From positions 17,263,028 through 17,327,027 of the forward strand of contig NC_064042.1 of NCBI RefSeq assembly GCF_932526225.1: a stretch of DNA of 64,000 bases, in the 5' to 3' direction. Of this stretch, positions 47,539-59,828 are shown piece by piece (position 1 is the stretch's first letter; the number at the start of each line of letters is the position of its first letter). The position numbers and the translations under genes were made by a program. Under the pieces are notes generated by a model. That model was not told where the DNA came from, searched no databases, and saw only the letters and a program-made list of their open reading frames with translations. The DNA comes from Nematostella vectensis (Eukaryota > Cnidaria > Anthozoa > Actiniaria > Edwardsiidae).

Positions 47539-50500
47539 ATGAGCCTATGCACGTTAAGATTGGATGAGTTTGAGTTTTTCAGTGGTCAAACAAGGTCCAA
47601 AATTGGTCCAAGGTAGAATATGAGCATTTCTGAAGTTAGTCGTAGCCTGCCCAAAGTCACGGGGAAGGTCCAACTATGCTAGTAGACACTAACTAAGAAA
47701 GATTCAGGACGAAGATTGAAGTTTAGACTTTTTTTTGCAAACTTCCCAAAACTTTTTCTGTGCCGACGATTTCTTTCGATTTTCAAAAAATTCCTGCCAG
47801 AAAAATTCACTAGCCAGGAATGAGCAGCAGACAATACTTTGATGTATGAGGTTAGTGTCCATGCGCATTTCTATATCATAAGCGAAAAAAATCTCCAGAA
47901 ACGATTTTGCATGTGAGACTTTTTGGGGGTTAAAAATTGCACCTTCTCCCTAGAAAATCTTTGCAAATATTGACTTTGGAGGACAACAAACTGCCTAGCG
48001 CCTATATGGTTTTTCAAGAGCTTTCGAATGAGCCTATGCACGTTAAGATTGGATGAGTTTGAGTTTTTCAGTGTTCAAACAAAGTCCAAAAAAGGTCCAA
48101 AATCTAAAAACTTCAAAAAACCAAAATTCTTAATACTTGTCCAAATGAGCCGAAAATGGTATCATTCGAATCCTGACATTCCCCGGCGTGTGTTGCGCTA
48201 TTCGGTTTTTTCATAAGTGCGCATGCGCAGAAATTATTTCCAAAAAAAACTGTGTCCCGGAGGGTAGGGGACAACTTTTCGGGTCTATATACTTGAGCTA
48301 AAATTCTCAAGCTCGGTAAGATCTATGTACTCATAAAGGGCTATCTAACCCTGCAATCAGATTTCGAATCGATCAAGAATTGACAAAAGCCGCTAATCTT
48401 TTTCCATACCTTCCGAGACATTTTGAGTAGAGCCTGGGGACTAGGCATTAAGTCCGATTGATCTCAAACTTGGTCAGCATGAAGAAAGTATCAGCACTTA
48501 GTTAAGGTTAGAAAATCAAAAGCATAGCTTCAAAGTAAAGCTGTTTAAAAAGGCAGGAAAAAGGCCAAATTGCAACTTCTCCCTAGAAAATCTTCGCAAA
48601 TATTGACTTTGGAGGACAACAAACTGCCTAGCGCCTATATGGTTTTTCAAGGGCTTTCGAATGAGCCTATGCACGTTAAGATTGGATGAGTTTGAGTTTT
48701 TCAGTGGTCAAACAAGGTCCAAAATTGGTCCAAGGTAGAATATGAGCATTTCTGAAGTTAGTCGTAGCCTGCCCAAAGTCACGGGGAAGGTCCAACTATG
48801 CTAGTAGACACTAACTAAGAAAGATTCAGGACGAAGATTGAAGTTTAGACTTTTTTTTGCAAACTTCCCAAAACTTTTTCTGTGCCGACGATTTCTTTCG
48901 ATTTTCAAAAAATTCCCACTAGCCAGGAATGAGCAGCAGACAATACTTTGATGTATGAGGTTAGTGTCCATGCGCATTTCTATATCATAAGCGAAAAAAA
49001 TCTCCAGAAACGATTTTGCATGTACGACTTTTTGGGGGTTAAAAATTGCACCTTCTCCCTAGAAAATCTTTGCAAATATTGACTTTGGAGGACAACAAAC
49101 TGCCTAGCGCCTATATGGTTTTTCAAGAGCTTTCGAATGAGCCTATGCACGTTAAGATTGGATGAGTTTGAGTTTTTCAGTGTTCAAACAAAGTCCAAAA
49201 AAGGTCCAAAATCTAAAAACTTCAAAAAACCAAAATTCTTAATACTTGTCCAAATGAGCCGAAAATGGTATCATTCGAATCCTGACATTCCCCGGCGTGT
49301 GTTGCGCTATTCGGTTTTTTCATAAGTGCGCATGCGCAGAAATTATTTCCAAAAAAACTGTGTCCCGGAGGGTAGGGGACAACTTTTCGGGTCTATATAC
49401 TTGAGCTAAAATTCTCAAGCTCGGTAAGATCTATGTACTCATAAAGGGCTATCTAACCCTGCAATCAGATTTCGAATCGATCAAGAATTGACAAAAGCCG
49501 CTAATCTTTTTCCCTACCTTCCGAGACATTTTGAGTAGAGCCTGGGCACTAGGCATTAAGTCCGATTGATCTCAAACTTGGTCAGCATGAAGAAAGTATC
49601 AGCACTTAGTTAAGGTTAGAAAATCAAAAGCATAGCTTCAAAGTAAAGCTGTTAAAAAAGGCAGGAAAAAGGCCAAATTGCAACTTCTCCCTAGAAAATC
49701 TTTGCAATTATTGACTTTGGAGGACAACAAACTGCCTAGCGCCTATATGGTTTTTCAAGAGCTTTCGAATGAGCCTATGCACGTTAAGATTGGATGAGTT
49801 TGAGTTTTTCAGTGGTCAAACAAGGTCCAAAATTGGTCCAAGGTAGAATATGAGCATTTCTGAAGTTAGTGGTAGCCTGCCCAAAGTCACGGGGAAGGTC
49901 CAACTATGCTAGTAGACACTAACTAAGAAAGATTCAGGACGAAGATTGAAGTTTAGACTTTTTTTTGCAAACTTCCCAAAACTTTTTCTGTGCCGACGAT
50001 TTCTTTCGATTTTCAAAAAATTCCTACTAGCCAGGAATGAGCAGCAGACAATAATTGCTACTATGCACGTTAAGATTGGATGAGTTTGAGTTTTTCAGTG
50101 TTCAAACAAGGTCCAAAAAAGGTCCAAAATCCAAAAACTTCAAAAAACCAAAATTCTTAATACTTGTCCAAATGAGCCGAAAATGGTATCATTCGAACCT
50201 TGACATTCCCCGGCGTGTGTTGCGCTATTCGGTTTTTTCATAAGTGCGCATGCGCAGAAATTATTTCCAAAAAAACTGTGTCCCGGAGGGTAGGGGACAA
50301 CTTTTCGGGTCTATATACTTGAGCTAAAATTCTCAAACTCGGTAAGATCTATGTACTCATAAAGGGCTATCTAACCCTGCAATCAGATTTCGAATCGATC
50401 AAGAATTGACAAAAGCCGCTAATCTTTTTCGCTACCTTTCAGGATATTTTGAGTAGGGCCAGGGGACTAGGAATTAAGTCCGATTGATCTCAAACTTGGT

Positions 50501-50687
50501 CAGCATGAAGAAAGTATCAGCACTTAGTAAAGGTAAGAAAATCAAAAGCATAGCTTCAAAGTAAAGCTGTTAAAAAAGGCCGGAAAAAAGGCCAAATTGC
50601 ATCTTCTCCCTAGAAAATCTTTGCAAATATTGACTTTGGAGGACAACAAACTGCCTAGCGCCTATATGGTTTTTCAAGAGCTTTCGA
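47539..50687 (+). repeat. Deleted third copy of the 7,426-bp HOR (left part)
   Basis: Order: BL 47539 (489), S 48028, BL 48661 (476), S 49137, Bs 49769, S 50055. It matches 23361-26.2 kb at an offset of 24,178. Scattered differences, such as CATGTGAGACT (~47,911), CAAGGGCTTT (~48,650) and GTTAGTGGTAG (~49,864), make it clearly older or less homogenised than the two tandem copies. The S at 50055 is a beta-eta chimera whose right half continues as the counterpart of 28.6 kb. Confidence 0.9.
50055..50687 (+). repeat. Chimeric S unit (beta to eta)
   Basis: Beta marks (AAAATCC, AACCTTGAC) fill the first third; GCCGCTAATC, TTTTTCGCTACC and TTTCAGGATATT follow. The switch falls between about 50,267 and 50,418. 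Confidence 0.87.
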
Positions 50688-52585
50688 ATGAGCCTATGCA
50701 CGTTAAGATTGGATGAGTTTGAGTTTTTCAGTGTTCAAACAAGGTCCAAAAAAGGTCCAAAATCTAAAAACTTCAAAAAACCAAAATTCTTAATACTTGT
50801 CCAAATGAGCCGCAAATGGTATCATTCGAACCCTGACATTCCCCGGCGTGTGTTGCGCTATTCGTTTTTTTTCATAAGTGCGCATGCGCAGAAATTTTTT
50901 CCCAAAAAAACTGTGTCCCGGAGGGTAGGGGACAACTTTTCGGGTCTATATACTTGAGCTAAAATTCTCAAACTCGGCAATATCTATGTACTCATAAAGG
51001 GCTATCTAACCCTGCAATCAGATTTCGAATCGATCAAGAATTGACAAAAGCCGCTAATTTTTTTCCCTACCTTCCGGGACATTTTGAGTAGGGCCTGGGG
51101 ACTAGGAATTAAGTCCGATTGATCTCAAACTTGGTCAGCATGAAGAAAGTATCAGCACTTAGTAAAGGTTAGAAAATCAAAAGCATAGTTTCAAAGTAAA
51201 GCTGTTAAAAAAGGCCGGAAAAAGGCCAAATTGCAACTTCTCCCTAGAAAATCTTTGCAAATATTGACTTTGGAGGACAACAAACTGCCTAGCGCCTATA
51301 TGGTTTTCAAGAGCTTTCGAATGAGCCTGTGCATGTTAAGATTGGATGAGTTTGAGTTTTTAAGTGTTCAAACAAGGTCCAAAAAAGGTCCAAAATCTAA
51401 AAACTTCAAAAAACCAAAATTCTTAATACTTGTCCAAATGAGCCGCAAATGGTATCATTCGAACCCTGACATTCCACGGCGTGTGTTGCGCTATTCGGTT
51501 TTTTCATAAGTGCGCATGCGCAGAAATTTTTTCCCAAAAAACTGTGTGCCGGAGGGTAGGGGACAACTTTTCGGGTCTATATACTTGAGCTAAAATTTTC
51601 AAACTCGGCAATATCTATGTACTCATAAATGGCTATCTAACCCTGCAATCAGATTTCGAATCGATCAAAAATTGCCAAAAGCCGCTAATCTTTTTCCCTA
51701 CCTTCCGGGACATTTTGAGTAGGGCCTGGGGACTAGGAATTAAGTCTGATTGATCTCAAACTTGGTCAGCATGAAGAAAGTATCAGCACTTAGTAAAGGT
51801 TAGAAAATCAAAAGCATAGTTTCAAAGTAAAGCTGTTAAAAAAGGCCGGAAAAAAGGCCAAATTGCAACTTCTCCCTAGAAAATCTTTGCAAATATTGAC
51901 TTTGGAGGACAACAAACTGCCTAGCGCCTATATGGTTTTCAAGAGCTTTCGAATGAGCCTGTGCATGTTAAGATTGGATGAGTTTGAGTTTTTAAGTGTT
52001 CAAACAAGGTCCAAAAAAGGTCCAAAATCTAAAAACTTCAAAAAACCAAAATTCTTAATACTTGTCCAAATGAGCCGCAAATGGTATCATTCGAACCCTG
52101 ACATTCCACGGCGTGTGTTGCGCTATTCGGTTTTTTCATAAGTGCGCATGCGCAGAAATTTTTTCCCAAAAAACTGTGTGCCGGAGGGTAGGGGACAACT
52201 TTTCGGGTCTATATACTTGAGCTAAAATTCTCAAACTCGGCAAGATCTATGTACTCATAAAGGGCTATCTAACCCTGCAATCAGATTTCGAATCGATCAA
52301 GAATTGACAAAAGCCGCTAATCTTTTTCGCTACCTTCCGGGACATTTTGAGTAGGGCCTGGGGACTAGGAATTAAGTCCGATTGATCTCAAACTTGGTCA
52401 GCATGAAGAAAGTATCAGCACTTAGTAAAGGTAAGAAAATCAAAAGCATAGCTTCAAAGTAAAGCTGTTAAAAAAGGCCGGAAAAAAGGCCAAATTGCAT
52501 CTTCTCCCTAGAAAATCTTTGCAAATATTGACTTTGGAGGACAACAAACCGCCTAGCGCCTATATGGTTTTTCAAGAGCTTTCGA
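50688..52585 (+). repeat. Theta-iota-iota trimer, 1,898 bp
   Basis: S units start at 50688 (theta, 633), 51321 (iota, 632) and 51953 (633). They match 28891-30786 in order. The third is chimeric: an iota head and middle, then from about 52,240 an eta-type right half (GGCAAGATC, TTTTTCGCTACC, AAAGGTAAGAAAA, TTGCATC). Confidence 0.9.
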
Positions 52586-54129
52586 ATGAGCCTATGCACG
52601 TTAAGATTGGATGAGTTTGAGTTTTTCAGTGTTCAAACAAGGTCCAAAAAAGGTCCAAAATCTAAAAACTTCAAAAAACCAAAATTCTTAATACTTGTCC
52701 AAATGAGCCGCAAATGGTATCATTCGAACCCTGACATTCCCCGGCGTGTGTTGCGCTATTCGTTTTTTTTCATAAGTGCGCATGCGCAGAAATTTTTTCC
52801 CAAAAAACTGTGTCCCGGAGGGTAGGGGACAACTTTTCGGGTCTATATACTTGAGCTAAAATTCTCAAACTCGGCAATATCTATGTACTCATAAAGGGCT
52901 ATCTAACCCTGCAATCAGATTTCGAATCGATCAAGAATTGACAAAAGCCGCTAATTTTTTTCCCTACCTTCCGGGACATTTTGAGTAGGGCCTGGGGACT
53001 AGGAATTAAGTCCGATTGATCTCAAACTTGGTCAGCATGAAGAAAGTATCAGCACTTAGTAAAGGTTAGAAAATCAAAAGCATAGTTTCAAAGTAAAGCT
53101 GTTAAAAAAGGCCGGAAAAAGGCCAAATTGCAACTTCTCCCTAGAAAATCTTTGCAAATATTGACTTTGGAGGACAACAAACTGCCTAGCGCCTATATGG
53201 TTTTCAAGAGCTTTCGAATGAGCCTGTGCATGTTAAGATTGGATGAGTTTGAGTTTTTAAGTGTTCAAACAAGGTCCAAAAAAGGTCCAAAATCTAAAAA
53301 CTTCAAAAAACCAAAATTCTTAATACTTGTCCAAATGAGCCAAAAATGGTATCATTCGAACCCTGACATTCCACGGCGTGTGTTGCGCTATTCGGTTTTT
53401 TCATAAGTGCGCATGCGCAGAAATTTTTTCCCAAAAAACTGTGTGCCGGAGGGTAGGGGACAACTTTTCGGGTCTATATACTTGAGCTAAAATTCTCAAA
53501 CTCGGCAATATCTATGTACTCATAAATGGCTATCTAACCCTGCAATCAGATTTCGAATCGATCAAAAATTGCCAAAAGCCGCTAATCTTTTTCCCTACCT
53601 TCCGGGACATTTTGAGTAGGGCCTGGGGACTAGGAATTAAGTCCGATTGATCTCAAACTTGGTCAGCATGAAGAAAGTATCAGCACTTAGTTAAGGTTAG
53701 AAAAGCATAGCTTCAAAGTAAAGCTGTTAAAAAAGGCAGGAAAAAGGCCAAATTGCACCTTCTCCCTAGAAAATCTTTGCAAATATTGACTTTGGAGGAC
53801 AACAAACTGCCTAGCGCCTATATGGTTTTTCAAGAGCTTTCGAATGAGCCTATGCACGTTAAGATTGGATGAGTTTGAGTTTTTCAGTGGTCAAACAAGG
53901 TCCAAAATTGGTCCAAGGTAGAATATGAGCATTTCTGAAGTTAAACGTAGCCTGCCCAAAGTCACGGGGAAGGTCCAACTATGCTAGTAGACACTAACTA
54001 AGAAAGATTCAGGACGAAGATTGAAGTTTAGACTTTTTTTTGCAAACTTCCCAAAACCTTTTCTGTGCCGACGATTTCTTTCGATTTTCAAAAAATTCCC
54101 ACTAGCCAGGAATGAGCAGCGGACAATAC
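52586..54129 (+). repeat. Theta-iota-Bs block
   Basis: Units start at 52586 (theta, 632), 53218 (iota with the 6-bp deletion, 626) and 53844 (Bs, 286). Theta and iota repeat 50688-51952 at an offset of about 1,898. The Bs is marked by GAAGTTAAACGTAG in place of GAAGTTAGTCGTAG, shared only with the Bs copies at 58915 and 59829. Confidence 0.9.
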
Positions 54130-55392
54130 TTGCTACTATGCACGTTAAGATTGGATGAGTTTGAGTTTTTCAGTGTTCAAACAAGGTCCAAAAAAGGTCC
54201 AAAATCTAAAAACTTCAAAAAACCAAAATTCTTAATACTTGTCCAAATGAGCCGAAAATGGTATCATTCGAACCCTGACATTCCCCGGCGTGTGTTGAGC
54301 TATTCGGTTTTTTCATAAGTGCGCATGCGCAGAAATTTTTTCCAAAAAAACTGTGTCCCGGAGGGTAGGGGACAACTTTTCGGGTCTATATACTTGAGCT
54401 AAAATTCTCAAACTCGGTAAGATCTATGTACTCATAAAGGGCGATCTAACCCTGCAATCAGATTTCGAATCGATCAAGAATTGACAAAAGCCGGTAATCT
54501 TTTTCCCTACCTTCCGAGACATTTTGAGTAGAGCCTGGGGACTAGGCATCAAGTCCGATTGATCTCAAACTTGGTCAGCATGAAGAAAGTATCAGCACTT
54601 AGTTAAGGTTAGAAAATCAACAGCATAGTTTTAAAGTAAAGCTGTTAAAAAAGGCAGGAAAAGGCCAAATTGCACCTTCTCCCTAGAAAATCTTTGCAAA
54701 TATTGACTTTGGAGGACAACAAACTGCCTAGCGCCTATATGGTTTTTCAAGAGCTTTCGAATGAGCCTATGCACGTTAAGATTGGATGAGTTTGAGTTTT
54801 TCAGTGGTCAAACAAGGTCCAAAAAAGGTCCAAAATCTAAAAACTTCAAAAAACCAAAATTCCTAATACTTGTCCAAATGAGCCGAAAATGGTATCATTC
54901 GAACCCTGACATTCCCCGGCGTGTGTTGCGCTATTCGGTTTTTTCATAAGTGCGCATGCGCAGAAATTATTTCCAAAAAAACTGTGTCCCGGAGGGTATG
55001 GGACAACTTTTCGGGTCTATATACTTGAGCTAAAATTCTCAAACTCGGTAAGATCTATGTACTCATAAAGGGCTATCTAACCCTGCAATCAGATTTCGAA
55101 TCGATCAAGAATTGACAAAAGCCGCTAATCTTTTTCCCTACCTTCCGAGACATTTTGAGTAGAGCCTGGGGACTAGGCATTAAGTGCGATTGATCTCAAA
55201 CTTGGTCAGCATGAAGAAAGTATCAGCACTTAGTTAAGGTTAGAAAATCAAAAGCATAGCTTCAAAGTAAAGCTGTTAAAAAAGGCAGGAAAAAGGCCAA
55301 ATTGCAACTTCTCCATAGAAAATCTTTGCAAATATTGACTTTGGAGGACAACAAACTGCCTAGCGCCTATATGGTTTTTCAAGAGCTTTCGA

Positions 55393-56392
55393 ATGTGCCT
55401 ATGCACGTTAAGATTGGATGAGTTTGAGTTTTTCAGTGGTCAAACAAGGTCCAAAATTGGTCCAAGGTAGAATATGAGCATTTCTGAAGTTAGTCGTAGC
55501 CTGCCCAAAGTCACGGGGAAGGTCCAACTATGCTAGTAGACACTAACTAAGAAAGATTCAGGACGAAGATTGAAGTTTAGACTTTTTTTTGCAAACTTCC
55601 CAAAACTTTTTCTGTGCCGACGATGTCTTTCGATTTTCAAAAAATTCCCACTAGCCAGGAATGAGCAGCAGACAATACTTTGATGTATGAGGTTAGTGTC
55701 CATGCGCATTTATTTCTATATCATAAGCGAAAAAAATCTCCAGAAACGATTTTGCATGTACGACTTTTTGGGGGTTAAAAATGATACATATTACACCTTC
55801 TCCCTAGAAAATCTTTGCAAATATTGACTTTGGAGGACAACAATCTGCATAGCGCCTATATGGTTTTTCAAGAGCTTTCGAATGAGCCTATGCACGTTAA
55901 GATTGGATGAGTTTGAGTTTTTCAGTGGTCAAACAAGGTCCAAAATTGGTCCTAGGTAGAATATGAGCATTTCTGAAGTTAGTCGTAGCCTGCCCAAAGT
56001 CACGGGGAAGGTCCAACTATGCTAGTAGACACTAACTAAGAAAGATTCAGGACGAAGATTGAAGTTTAGACTTTTTTTTGCAAACTTCCCAAAACTTTTT
56101 CTGTGCCGACGATTTCTTTCGATTTTCAAAAAACTCCCACTAGCCAGGAATGAGCAGCAGACAATACTTTGATGTATGAGGTTAGTGTCCATGCGCATCT
56201 CTATATCATAAGCGAAAAAAAATCTCCAGAAACGATTTTGCATGTACGACTTTTTGGGGGTTAAAAATGATACAAATTGCACATTTTCCCTCAAAATATC
56301 TTTGAAAATATTGATTTTGGAGGACAAAATCAACAAACCAAACCAAAATCAACAAACGGCAGAGGGCATATATGGTTTTCAAGAGCTTTCGA
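55393..56392 (+). repeat. BL-BL doublet
   Basis: Two BL units are adjacent with no S between them. The second (55882, 511 bp) has the most diverged tail of any B: ACATTTTCCCTC, ATTGATTTTGG, and an AC-rich insert replacing the usual CAAACTGCCTAGCGCC segment. A milder form of the same tail start (ACATTTTCCCTC) is seen in the BL at 27774 and 35200. Confidence 0.9.
56326..56363 (+). repeat. 19-bp partial tandem duplication in B tail
   Basis: AAAATCAACAAAC occurs at 56326-56338 and 56345-56357, a 19-bp period with 13 matching bases. The copy in the second doublet is at 62313-62325 and 62332-62344. No other B tail has it, so it marks this B lineage. Confidence 0.85.
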
Positions 56393-57656
56393 ATGAGCCT
56401 ATGCACGTTAAGATTGGAGGAGTTTGAGTTTTTCAGTGTTCAAACAAGGTCCAAAAAAGGTCCAAAATCCAAAAACTTCAAAAAACCAAAATTCTTAATA
56501 CTTGTCCAAATGAGCCGAAAATGGTATCATTCGAACCCTGACATTCCCCGGCGTGTGTTGCGCTATTCGGTTTTTTCATAAGTGCGCATGCGCAGAAATT
56601 ATTTCCAAAAAAACTGTGTCCCGGAGGGTAGGGGACAACTTTTCGGGTCTATATACTTGAGCTAAAATTCTCAAACTCGGTAAGATCTATGTACTCATAA
56701 AGGGCTATCTAACCCTGCAATCAGATTTCGAATCGATCAAGAATTGACAAAAGCCGGTAATCTTTTTCCCTACCTTCCGAGACATTTTGAGTAGAGTCTA
56801 GGGACTAGGCATTAAGTCCGATTGATCTCAAACTTGGTCAGCATGAAGAAAGTATCAGCACTTAGTTAAGGGTAGAAAATCAAAAGTATAGCTTCAAAGT
56901 AAAGCTGTTAAAAAAGGCAGGAAAAAGGCCAAATTGCACCTTCTCCCTAGAAAATCTTTGCAAATATTGACTTTGGAGGACAACAAACTGCCTAGCGCCT
57001 ATATGGTTTTTCGAGAGCTTTCGAATGAGCCTATGCACGTTAAGATTGGATGAGTTTCAGTTTTTCAGTGTTCAAACAAGGTCCAGAAAAGGTCCAAAAT
57101 CTAAAAACTTCAAAAAACCAAAATTCTTAATACTTGTCCAAATTAGCCGAAAATGGTATCATTCGAACCCTGACATTCCCCGGCGTGTGTTGCGTTAATC
57201 GTTTTTTTCATAAGTGCGCATGCGCAGAAATTATTTCCAAAAAAACTGTGTCCCGGAGGGTAGGGGACAACTTTTCGGGTCTATATACTTGAGCTAAAAT
57301 TCTCAAACTCGGTAAGATCTATGTACTCATAAAGGGCTATCTAACCCTGCAATCAGATTTCGAATCGATCAAGAATTGACAAAAGCCGGTAATCTTTTTC
57401 CCTACCTTCCGAGACATTTTGAGTAGAGCCTGGGGACTAGGCATCAAGTCCGATTGATCTCAAACTTGGTCAGCATGAAGAAAGTATCAGCACTTAGTTA
57501 AGGGTAGAAAATCAAAAGTATAGCTTCAAAGTAAAGCTGTTAAAAAAGGCAGGAAAAAGGCCAAATTGCACCTTCTCCCTAGAAAATCTTTGCAAATATT
57601 GACTTTGGAGGACAACAAACTGCCTAGCGCCTATATGGTTTTTCGAGAGCTTTCGA

Positions 57657-58288
57657 ATGAGCCTATGCACGTTAAGATTGGATGAGTTTCAGTTTTTCAG
57701 TGTTCAAACAAGGTCCAGAAAAGGTCCAAAATCTAAAAACTTCAAAAAACCAAAATTCTTAATACTTGTCCAAATGAGCCAAAAATGGTATCATTCGAAC
57801 CCTGACATTCCCCGGCGTGTGTTGCGTTAATCGTTTTTTTCATAAGTGCGCATGCGCAGAAATTATTTCCCAGAAAACTGTGTGCCGGAGGGTAGGGGAC
57901 AACTTTTCGGGTCTATATACTTGAGCTAAAATTCTCAAACTCGGCAATATCTATGTACTCATAAATGGCTATCTAACCCTGCAATCAGATTTCGAATCGA
58001 TCAAAAATTGCCAAAAGCCGCTAATCTTTTTCCCTACCTTCCGGGACATTTTGAGTAGGGCCTGGGGACTAGGAATTAAGTCCGATTGATCTCAAACTTG
58101 GTCAGCATGAAGAAAGTATCAGCACTTAGTAAAGGTTAGAAAATCAAAAGCATAGTTTCAAAGTAAAGCTGTTAAAAAAGGCCGGAAAAAAGGCCAAATT
58201 GCAACTTCTCCCTAGAAAATCTTTGCAAATATTGACTTTGGAGGACAACAAACTGCCTAGCGCCTATATGGTTTTCAAGAGCTTTCGA
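57657..58288 (+). repeat. Chimeric S unit (eta to iota)
   Basis: The unit starts like 57025 (GAGTTTCAG, TCCAGAAAAGG, GCGTTAATCG) and changes at TTTCCCAGAAAAC (~57,865) to iota (GTGTGCCGG, GGCAATATC, AAATGGC, ATTGCC). CCCAGAAAAC itself is private to this unit. Confidence 0.85.
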
Positions 58289-59200
58289 ATGAGCCTGTGC
58301 ATGTTAAGATTGGATGAGTTTGAGTTTTTAAGTGTTCAAACAAGGTCCAAAAAAGGTCCAAAATCTAAAAACTTCAAAAAACCAAAATTCTTAATACTTG
58401 TCCAAATGAGCCGCAAATGGTATCATTCGAACCCTGACATTCCACGGCGTGTGTTGCGCTATTCGGTTTTTTCATAAGTGCGCATGCGCAGAAATTTTTT
58501 CCCAAAAAACTGTGTGCCGGAGGGTAGGGGACAACTTTTCGGGTCTATATACTTGAGCTAAAATTCTCAAACTCGGCAATATCTATGTACTCATAAATGG
58601 CTATCTAACCCTGCAATCAGATTTCGAATCGATCAAAAATTGCCAAAAGCCGCTAATCTTTTTCCCTACCTTCCGGGACATTTTGAGTAGGGCCTGGGGA
58701 CTAGGAATTAAGTCCGATTGATCTCAAACTTGGTCAGCATGAAGAAAGTATCAGCACTTAGTTAAGGTTAGAAAAGCATAGCTTCAAAGTAAAGCTGTTA
58801 AAAAAGGCAGGAAAAAGGCCAAATTGCACCTTCTCCCTAGAAAATCTTTGCAAATATTGACTTTGGAGGACAACAAACTGCCTAGCGCCTATATGGTTTT
58901 TCAAGAGCTTTCGAATGAGCCTATGCACGTTAAGATTGGATGAGTTTGAGTTTTTCAGTGGTCAAACAAGGTCCAAAATTGGTCCAAGGTAGAATATGAG
59001 CATTTCTGAAGTTAAACGTAGCCTGCCCAAAGTCACGGGGAAGGTCCAACTATGCTAGTAGACACTAACTAAGAAAGATTCAGGACGAAGATTGAAGTTT
59101 AGACTTTTTTTTGCAAACTTCCCAAAACTTTTTCTGTGCCGACGATTTCTTTCGATTTTCAAAAAATTCCCACTAGCCAGGAATGAGCAGCAGACAATAC

Positions 59201-59828
59201 TTGCTACTATGCACGTTAAGATTGGATGAGTTTGAGTTTTTCAGTGTTCAAACAAGGTCCAAAAAAGGTCCAAAATCTAAAAACTTCAAAAAACCAAAAT
59301 TCTTAATACTTGTCCAAATGAGCCGCAAATGGTATCATTCGAACCCTGACATTCCACGGCGTGTGTTGCGCTATTCGGTTTTTTCATAAGTGCGCATGCG
59401 CAGAAATTTTTTCCCAAAAAACTGTGTGCCGGAGGGTAGGGGACAACTTTTCGGGTCTATATACTTGAGCTAAAATTCTCAAACTCGGCAATATCTATGT
59501 ACTCATAAATGGCTATCTAACCCTGCAATCAGATTTCGAATCGATCAAAAATTGCCAAAAGCCGCTAATCTTTTTCCCTACCTTCCGGGACATTTTGAGT
59601 AGGGCCTGGGGACTAGGAATTAAGTCCGATTGATCTCAAACTTGGTCAGCATGAAGAAAGTATCAGCACTTAGTTAAGGTTAGAAAAAGCATAGCTTCAA
59701 AGTAAAGCTGTTAAAAAAAGGCAGGAAAAAGGCCAAATTGCACCTTCTCCCTAGAAAATCTTTGCAAATATTGACTTTGGAGGACAACAAACTGCCTAGC
59801 GCCTATATGGTTTTTCAAGAGCTTTCGA
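59201..59828 (+). repeat. Chimeric S unit between two Bs copies
   Basis: The head follows a Bs and has the ordinary TTTTTCAGTGTTC. From GCCGCAAATGG and TTCCACGG onward it is iota, including the shortened segment before GCATAGC. It is flanked by Bs 58915 and Bs 59829, so an S+Bs pair of ~912-918 bp is repeated in tandem here. Confidence 0.85.

Noticed and set aside
54112-54318. 68-residue frame starting in the Bs end
   Set aside because: It is the 62-codon frame extended over the Bs joint by chance; no independent sign of coding.
56022-56336. 104-residue antisense frame in the B core
   Set aside because: It is open over the A-tract only where that tract has eight A, as in this BL and the one at 61870; the usual seven-A copies are frameshifted. 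The product looks like no family I know.
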